NCBI RefSeq assembly: GCF_022682495.2
Contig: NC_071389.1
Coordinates: forward strand, 8,795,199 to 8,859,198
Reading direction: 5' to 3'
Source: Desmodus rotundus
Lineage: Eukaryota > Chordata > Mammalia > Chiroptera > Phyllostomidae
Length of the DNA stretch: 64,000 bases
Part shown: positions 56,965 through 64,000 of the stretch, in pieces
Numbering within the stretch: position 1 is the stretch's first letter
Layout: each line of letters starts with the position of its first letter
Program-made: the position numbers and the translations under genes
Notes under the pieces: model-generated
Told to the model about the DNA's origin: nothing
Database searches by the model: none
The model's input: only the letters and a program-made list of their open reading frames with translations

Positions 56965-58850
56965 AGAAAAGCGGTGAAGAAACTACCTCACTGGGAATGT
57001 CATCATTACCGACTTCAGATGGGTGTGGCCATCCAGCCCGTCCCTCAGGACAGAGTCCTGAGATCGGTAACCCTGCGGGTCTTGCTCACCCTGTCTCTGC
57101 TTCAGTCTGCCCTGTCAAGCCCAGTGACCCAGACAGCATGGAACCTGCAGCTGGGAAGGCCTCGGATTCTGCTGAGTTCCAGATAGCCTCTGAAACGAAA
57201 GAACATCTTCCCCCCCAGGACCTTGCTGATCATGCTCCTTCCGCAGGCGGCGCTCTGACAGCCCAGAGTCCAGCCGCGCGTGTGCAGAATTCACCCGAAG
57301 AAGCCGCTGCTGCAGATCATCTGCAGAAATCTGCTGAAAGAAGCACCCAGAGCCTCCAGTCTCATCTCCACACAAGACAGGAAGTGTCTGTCACAACTAC
57401 TAGGATGCAAGAAACACAGAGGTTTCTAGGTGAAGAAGGCTGGCATCCAGCATGTCAGGATCTGAGGCAAGTAACTGGCCTTCAGCGGCACGAGGAACCG
57501 GAGAATGAACAGCTTGAGGTTGTACCACAGAGCGTGCCACGTGACCAAGAATATCTTTGTATCACAGGGGACCGTGAACTTCTAGGAGAAAGGCAACAGA
57601 ATCAGCCAAAATGCGTTGATGCAGAAGCTGCAGTGAAAGGAGACAGGCTACAGCAGAATGTGGACTTTCCGTGTGCACAGAGAGACAGGCTGCCTCCCGA
57701 ATGCTTTGACTGCTCAAATTCAGAAACACTTATGGAAGTAGACACAGTTGAACAGTCCCTAGTTGCGGTGCTTAATTCAGCAGATGGTCAGAATGCCCAT
57801 GTCAAGAACATCAGTGCATCTGATACCACCCTGGATACTCCCTCAATGGAAGTGGAAACATCAAAATGTAACACTTCTTCTGAAATTTTGAGTAATTCCA
57901 TTTCCACTCAGAATTTACAGTTCCCAGGAAGCAATGTGGGAATGTCTGGAATAAATAAAGAGTGTGGGAATTGCTCCCCCTCGGCAAGTCTGTGTGGCAG
58001 CTGCCAGCCCTGTGTGGAGGCAGCAGAGGGACCCTGCCCGTCTATAACAGCTGCCTTGAAGGAACTTCATGGGCTTCTGGTCACCAGTGGTAAACCAGCT
58101 TCAGAACATACCTCTGAAGAAGTTACCTGTCAGTCAAAAACAGTGACTGAGGGCCAGACCGGCTTGGGCATCTTTTCTGAAAGATGGATCCAAAACGAGC
58201 AGCTTGCAGCTCCCCAGAATGAACAGTGTTCCCAGGTCTCCTTCCGTCAGGCCACGTCTGCGTCGGTGAAGACAGAAAAGTTAACAGACACTTCACCTGG
58301 CTCTGGAATAGAAGATGTAGAAAATACTAACTTCAGGGGTCCAGGTGATGGCCTATTAACTGATAAGAAAGGGGTCCCCAAGTCCAGGGAATCAGTAAAT
58401 GAGAGCAGTGCTGTCACCCTGGCCTCGGATAAAACGTCTAATCAATTACACTGCACCTTAAGTGTAGAAATTTCACCCAGACTTTTAGCAGGTGAGGAGG
58501 ATGCACTCAATCAGACTTCGGAGCAAACAAAGTCCTTGTCATCAGATTTCATATTGGTTACAGGTTTGGGTCAGGGCACACAGAATCCAGTGACAGACAG
58601 GCCTGAGGCCAGAGAAGATGTCTGTCCTGAAGCTACAGGGCCACTTCTTGATTTTGAGCCACCTACCAGCTGTCCATCATCAGGTCCCTCCATCCTTCCA
58701 CCGTTCATCTTTCCTGCTGCAGACATTGACCGGATTCTCCGAGCCGGCTTTACTATGCAGGAAGCTCTTGGGGCTTTGCATCGAGTTGATGGAAATGCAG
58801 ACCTTGCACTTCTTATTTTGCTAGCAAAGAACATTGTAGTTCCTACGTAA
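56965..58850 (+). CDS. Alternative long last exon joining DDI2 to RSC1A1 in frame (predicted)
   Basis: A pyrimidine-rich tract (56931-56961) ends in CCATGTAG, giving an acceptor with exon start AGAAAAGCGG. Joined to the single leftover G of DDI2 exon 8 (51826) this reads Glu-Lys-Ser-Gly-Glu-Glu-Thr-Thr-Ser-Leu-Gly and then the RSC1A1 Met without any stop. The predicted product has 394 residues of DDI2, 11 bridge residues and the 617 of RSC1A1, 1,022 in all. Seen: acceptor, phase match, open frame. Inferred: that it is used. I cannot tell from sequence alone what share of transcripts, if any, uses it. Confidence 0.7.
56997..58850 (+). CDS. RSC1A1: RSC1A1 (RS1), intronless frame of 617 residues with C-terminal UBA
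   Basis: RSC1A1/RS1 is described in human and rabbit as an inhibitor of the sodium-glucose cotransporter SGLT1: it blocks release of transporter vesicles at the trans-Golgi network and also acts in the nucleus on transcription. The frame opens MSSLPTSDG, is 617 residues (the human length as I recall it) and is recognisable throughout. Gln-Ser-Pro occurs at 19-21, the type of motif reported as active in RS1, with a Ser20 that is a reported phosphorylation site. Residues about 30-560 are acidic, Ser/Thr/Gln-rich and look disordered. Residues about 574-612 (IDRILRAGFTMQEALGALHR and on) form a UBA domain. The ATG has G at -3 but T at +4. The frame stays open upstream to 56952 (a TTG, not a start). 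Compare the DDI2-joined reading above. Confidence 0.95.
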   Translation: MSSLPTSDGCGHPARPSGQSPEIGNPAGLAHPVSASVCPVKPSDPDSMEPAAGKASDSAEFQIASETKEHLPPQDLADHAPSAGGALTAQSPAARVQNSPEEAAAADHLQKSAERSTQSLQSHLHTRQEVSVTTTRMQETQRFLGEEGWHPACQDLRQVTGLQRHEEPENEQLEVVPQSVPRDQEYLCITGDRELLGERQQNQPKCVDAEAAVKGDRLQQNVDFPCAQRDRLPPECFDCSNSETLMEVDTVEQSLVAVLNSADGQNAHVKNISASDTTLDTPSMEVETSKCNTSSEILSNSISTQNLQFPGSNVGMSGINKECGNCSPSASLCGSCQPCVEAAEGPCPSITAALKELHGLLVTSGKPASEHTSEEVTCQSKTVTEGQTGLGIFSERWIQNEQLAAPQNEQCSQVSFRQATSASVKTEKLTDTSPGSGIEDVENTNFRGPGDGLLTDKKGVPKSRESVNESSAVTLASDKTSNQLHCTLSVEISPRLLAGEEDALNQTSEQTKSLSSDFILVTGLGQGTQNPVTDRPEAREDVCPEATGPLLDFEPPTSCPSSGPSILPPFIFPAADIDRILRAGFTMQEALGALHRVDGNADLALLILLAKNIVVPT

Positions 58851-61800
58851 CCATGGAAAAGTGGGCTAGACCATACTCCATTCCCTTAAAAAAGAAAAAA
58901 GCTATATATACACAGACACACACACACACACTCACCACATACACAGTATATGTAGAAACCTGCGAGCAGAATGTTGAGCCAGATTTTTTTTAAAGATTTT
59001 TTTCAGCCAAAGTAATTTATGATCTCTTGTCTGATGATTTTGTCTATTTGTTAAAATTTGGGCCTTTTTAAATGTATTGGCAGTATGTGCATACGAAAGC
59101 TTTTTATTCTCATTAAGATGATGTATTCTGGAATAAAACTGATGATTTTGTGTACAGCATACCATTTAGAATGAGAGTGAATGCTTTGGGAAGCAGAAGC
59201 CCCGAGAAATCCCACCCTCCATGCAGCTAGCAGCAAATCGAGTTCACACTGAGCCTGTGTCTGTGCTGTTGGCAGGTTATGGCTTATCGGTCAGTTGTCA
59301 CTTTACAAACTTGACCACATGGTTTGGGTATTCAGAAATCTCGGTGATCTGTGTATTACGATTCATCAGCTCTGACAAGACATGGGAGAGTAATTGAACA
59401 GTATCTCCTAGCGTGGTACATTGTTATTCATATGGTTAGGTTTGATGTTTTAAAGGGATGAATCAGGAGGAGTTAAAACTTGGGTTCCTTTGTACATCAC
59501 AGGCCGCTGCATGGATTGCCGCGCAGCTTGGGTGGCATGTTGTGGGGGGTTACATAGGAGTGAAACATGGTGCTACCCAGATTTAAAAAGAACAAATCCT
59601 GCAATTCCATTTACAAATATCGTGATGTTTCGAGAACTGTGAGTGACAAAAAAAATGACCCAAACCTTGGAATTGCCTAGAGCTTGGGGTTGCTAGCATC
59701 TCACTGATCATACCTCAACCCTTAATGACTAGCGACGATCTGAAGTTCAGCTAATGGGTTGATTGTCGGCAGTTCGTTTCCTTTCTAAACTCAGCTTCTA
59801 CTGGGGAGTTCTTCTAGGGCTCAGTCTGAGCTTGATCTGCGTGAAATACTGAAGTGCGAACCTTGTTGCTGGTTCATCTTGGTGCTTAGAATGGTCAGTC
59901 TGCGGTGAGTGCGCTTCGTAGCCATGGAAGTGGTCGTTGCAGTTTCGGACTCAAGTGGCCTTGGTCGTGTATTCCATCCCTTTTCTTTCCTCAGGAGTTT
60001 GTTTAAACAAGGTTCGTCCTATTTGTGTTTACCGTGTCAAGTTAGAATGGGGCGTAGCATATCGATGTCCTTACTGTGGCCTTTTTAAATGTGAGGACTA
60101 GCCCTCGGAAGTCAGTTGTCCTGTGGGCCCCACTGTGCAATAATCCCAGGGGGTGGATTTTACAGCATTTCCCACCCCGGGGTGGGGGGACTGCTTTCTT
60201 ATGTCCCTAGCAGGAAATTTTGGGGTTTTATTGAAAAGAATTTTGAGCGTGATAATTCCCAGTTCCAGCTTGCAATGTGTTTGAAATAGAACCTTTGAAA
60301 CAGCAATTTATGAGCTTAGTGTTAAACGGTTTTGTCTTCAAGTCAGATCTGACTCTCTCTGAAAGCTTATTTCCGTCAGAATTTACATCACTGAGCACAA
60401 TCAAAATGGAGACTCATATCTCAGGAGTTTTTGAAATTTCAGTTTGGGGCTAAAGGCATTTTGCTTCTGCCCTATTCCCTCTTTCTTTTGGCTGTGATAC
60501 TTGTGCGTGTGTTGGGAGACGAGCAGTGTGATGGAAAGTCACCTAAGATTCTTCATGGTCCTCTGGGGTTAGGAAGCAGTCAGCAGAAGTTGTAGTTGAC
60601 TGGTTCCGAGAGGGCACTCAGAACAACGGGTCAGCCAGATTGTCTTCAAAATGTTCTTTCAGACAATCACATACTGCAGACCCTTTCGCCTGCCCTGCAC
60701 CAAAGACATCAGATGCGCTAGGAAACCGCTTAAAGGGTTTTGCCAGCCGGCTCGGAGCTGTTTGTCGATAAGTAGCCGGTGCTGTCGGTCGAAGCAAGAT
60801 CTAGTGGCGTGCAGTGCACCCCTGCACTTGCTGTATGGGTGGAGACTGGGAACTTCTTCGAAGCTTATACATCTTTAGGGCCACAGAGTCCGGGGGGCGG
60901 GGAGAGGGGAGAATTTACCAACAGCGAGATTACTCCCAAAAGTCCTTCTGTGTGGAGATGGGCCTTGCGGCTTTCTGGGAGCGGGTGGCACACACCACTC
61001 AGAGCCTTGGCCACCGACCGTTCAGCATGTAGGCGGGAATCAGTCCCAAAGGTGGGATATGGACTGTCAGCCCGGAAAAGGCTTCATTGCAATAGCTTTG
61101 TGTGTGTGTAATTATTTTTAGTAGAAAATGGATCGGACCTGTAGGTGTACATGGGCTCCTGTTAGGAATACTTTGAGTTTAACCCATTTGCCAGATACCT
61201 TTGTCCTTCTTCATCATTTATTTTCCAGTATATAATTGCTTTTTATTTTTAAGGTCTTGTTTCCTGTCCGTCATTTGTGAGAGTCAAGTTGTTGATGTTG
61301 TCTGGGTTTTGAATCATTTGTAAGTTCAGCAGGTCTGGAACACAAAGGGAGTTGAGGAACACCACACTAGTCAGCCTTCACTACCAGCTTTTATTCCAAG
61401 TGCAGAAATTAGAGCTTGGCTTTTCCAAGAATAAGGTGAAGTCACGAAACTCCTGTGGTTGCCAGCGGAACTGGTAGCAGCCGTGCTCACCAGTAATGGG
61501 CCACTTTACTGGACAGCGCTCTGGTTAGCATTTGCCTCCAAGGGCAGTCTGTTTATGCACCAAAGAAAGAAGACTTTTGTGTATAACTTCTGCGTTTTCC
61601 CTTAAGTTGGTTCCTGTGTGCAAGAAAGTGCTTGGTAACCAGACACCGACATCTGGGTTACAGATTTTGCTCATTGAAGGTGATAGGAATGATGTCCACC
61701 TGCACCTGTTGAGGCCTCCGGGCATCAGCCAATAGCCTTCACCCCACAGTTTGGGCCTTAGCCATAAGCAGAAAGACTGCTGGTTGCTTGGCAAAGGGAA

Positions 61801-63204
61801 CTGGGTAGATGGTGAGTGTGCGTTAAAACTAATTTGCTTGCAGCCTACCCCCACGTGTTTCTTCCCAAAACACTTCTCCAGCAAGGGGTTGCATAACAGT
61901 GGACAGACACATGAGGCCTCATGTCAACTGGTTTTATAACCATTTCAAGTGGAATCTGCCTGTTCTTTCCTTACCAACTTCTGTCTCTAGTAAAAGCCAT
62001 AAAAATTGAGTTGGTTTAACCACCAGCTGTTGTGTGTACATAGATGTGTGACTGATGAATATGCTACAGTTAACTTCATGTAGATTAAAAAGCAAACAAT
62101 TTTCGTATCTGCAGATACAGCCTTCACTCGGGGCTTTTATCTCACCGTGTACATTAAAAAGCCAGCTTTGCACATAACTGGCCAGGAGAATCACAGTGCT
62201 TTCTGATTTCCTTTTCTTGCCTGAGTGATACCTGCCCTGAGGGTAAACAGGATGATTGTGCTGTTACACGCCCCAGAGTTGCTATCACTGGCAACACATC
62301 GTAAGAAACTAACTGGCTTATGCGTTCTGCCATTCTCTAGCACAGATACCAAAAGGCCAGGTTTCTCCTCGGACTTCCGAGATTTAGTGTACTCTGGCCA
62401 AACTAGAAAGAAAGAATTTCCCTTAGAAGGTGAATGTTAATGTTAGGAGTTCCACAAAATAAAAAAGCTTTTTCCCTGGAAGAACTTAAAATGCCAATTC
62501 CTCTTAACAAAGTGAATTCAAAGCATGTCCTTGAGAACTGGGAATGTAGGATCATGGCTCAAGTTCTGTGCCCTAGTGGTCCCTCGGTGCGTGCCACTGG
62601 GAGCCCATTGGGTAAACTAAATAGGGGTGAACCTTTGATGGGCTTGATTTTCTCTTGTGCCTTAGTCTCTCCAAATAGCAGAGGCATCGCATTTTGGTGG
62701 GAACTGAAAACGGAACGGGGGGGAGGGGGCATTGAGAGCCACCCTCCTGAAGATGGTGGGCACATGTTGAGTGTTCTTGAGGCTCACCTTTATTGTTCAT
62801 TCAGAATTGTCCTGCACCAGGTCATCTGGTGGAACCAGGGGGAGGGGTCGTTTGCAGGGTAGAAGTACAGCTAATTGGAAGATAACCCTAAACATGCACC
62901 AGTGGTGGTCAGCTTTGCCTTCCATCAGGCCCTCCCATGCAGGGTGGAGGTAGGGAGTGTGCTGCAGCATCCTCTCCGCTCCCCCTGAGCTCAGCTGCTC
63001 TGGAACACTGATGGCCTGGCCCAGCAGGACTTAGAGGGTCTGCAGGGTTTGTTGTTTTAAAGCAGTTGAGTGCAAGGTGTGAAGATGGGGCTGTAAAGCA
63101 GAAAGGTAGCGAGGGTGTGGGGCTGGGTGATGGGCAGCATTTATAAGAGAATTCAGTACTCTAGCAAGTCTTTCTATAGGACAGCTCCACCAAAAGGACA
63201 TTTT
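58851..63204 (+). other. Probable 3' untranslated region of RSC1A1/DDI2 and downstream spacer
   Basis: No coding frame recognised. AATAAA signals at 59132-59137 and 62458-62463. A (CA)n run lies at 58917-58933. The 4.3 kb carries no VES SINE, unlike neighbouring introns. The next human gene in this direction, PLEKHM2, is not seen. Confidence 0.5.
59132..59137 (+). terminator. Candidate polyadenylation signal after RSC1A1
   Basis: GGAATAAAACTG followed by TTTTGTGTACAG, a good T/G-rich downstream element; 280 bases after the stop. Confidence 0.5.
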
Positions 63205-63402
63205 AAAAAATATTTTCTTTTTTCTTTATTTTTAGAGAGAGGGGAAGGGAGAGAGGAAGAGAAACATCAATGTGTGGTTGCCTCTCACGTGGCCCCCACT
63301 GGTGACTTTGCCTGCAACCCAGGCATGTGTCCTGACTGGGAATCGAACGGATGACCCTTTGGTCCTCAGCCTGTGCTCAATCCACTGCTACACCAGCCGG
63401 GG
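63205..63402 (-). mobile_element. Bat VES SINE with target duplication
   Basis: Minus-strand copy ending 'gctacaccagccggggc'. CAAAAGGACATTT before it and CAAAAGGGACATTT after it are the target duplication, one base different. Confidence 0.9.
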
Positions 63403-64000
63403 CAAAAGGGACATTTCTTTAACCCATCCAAAATGTCATCACGTAATGTGATCTTGATGCATACAGGGAGAGTTTCTGGCTTTAGCGACTTTAGAGGTTT
63501 ACATTGAGTTATGCTTTGGTGATCGATCGGTAACCTAGACCCTCTGGGGGCTCGAAGGTGAGGGGATATAGGTGATGCTTTAGGGTATGGTCTCATGGAA
63601 TGAAATTTGCGGGGGGGGAAATGGTTCAAGGGTGTAGAAGTTCGAGAATACTTCTTTTACCTAAGAAATCTAAGCAAACTACAAAAGACCTGGAGTGGAG
63701 CTGTGGAATACAAAATTAGAATAATTTTTACAGAACTGTATCTCTTTAAATATGTACCATAAGGTTTTCATTGGCTGACTTGAGGAAGGGGCATGCTGGG
63801 ATGTTTTCCTGGGAAATACATATCTGATGGGAAATGATGCTGATTACCAGGAGTTTGTTTTACACAACCTTGAAAGGAAAAGGCAGACTTAGTAATGTCC
63901 TGCCAGAGGCAGGCAGATGGGTTTATTTCTAAATTCCTTTGGTCTGTGGTTACCTGATGCTGTCCAGGCATCTTCGTCCTTCCCTGAAGGCTCCACGGCT
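63403..64000. other. End of window, nothing recognised
   Basis: Short random frames only; a G-run at 63611-63618. No exon of a downstream gene is visible. Confidence 0.5.

Noticed and set aside
56952..56996. RSC1A1 start upstream of the ATG
   Set aside because: The upstream start would be a TTG and lies across the splice acceptor; the first real ATG is 56997 and gives the family's usual length.
1..64000. CRISPR arrays, operons, bacterial or viral genes, endogenous retrovirus
   Set aside because: No spaced direct repeats, no gag/pol/env-like frames or LTR pairs. The only retroviral-type domain is the host DDI2 protease.

Overview
This is a piece of mammalian nuclear genome, almost certainly from a bat. 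Two things point there. The multi-exon genes AGMAT, DDI2 and RSC1A1 are laid out as on human chromosome 1p36 (DNAJC16 > < AGMAT, then DDI2 > RSC1A1 >). In addition, more than a dozen copies of the bat-typical, tRNA-derived VES SINE family (head CCCTGGCTGGTGTGGCTCAG, tail AAAATAAATAAAATCTTT) are scattered through the introns and spacers. The family of bat cannot be fixed from this window.

Layout: 1 to about 3,015 holds no recognisable coding exon and is best read as the 3' untranslated end of DNAJC16 (plus strand, inferred from gene order). AGMAT runs on the minus strand from its ATG at 11718 to its TGA at 3770 in seven exons, all with intact splice sites, and encodes 352 residues. From 11.8 to 27.1 kb is spacer: SINEs, old MIR/L2/L1 fragments, a 426-bp hAT transposon with clear ends, and an unassigned CpG-rich promoter-like block at 18.4-18.9 kb. 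DDI2 starts in a CpG island (ATG 27502) and runs on the plus strand in nine coding exons to a TGA at 53993-53995, giving 399 residues. The intronless RSC1A1 frame (617 residues from ATG 56997) lies 3 kb downstream. The rest, 58.9-64 kb, is probably 3' untranslated and downstream sequence.

Most interesting point: the RSC1A1 frame is preceded by a strong splice acceptor (exon from 56965) whose phase matches the donor of DDI2 exon 8 (51826). Splicing exon 8 to it instead of to the tiny exon 9 gives one uninterrupted 1,022-residue protein: ubiquitin-like domain, helical domain, retroviral-type protease, UIM-like helix, a long disordered stretch, and a C-terminal UBA domain. UBL-protease-UBA is the architecture of yeast Ddi1, so RSC1A1 may be the displaced C-terminal half of an ancestral DDI2 rather than an independent gene.

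AGMAT makes a mitochondrial agmatinase-family ureohydrolase. DDI2 is a ubiquitin-directed aspartic protease of the proteasome stress pathway. RSC1A1 is described as a regulator of SGLT1 trafficking. AGMAT has no visible functional link to the other two.
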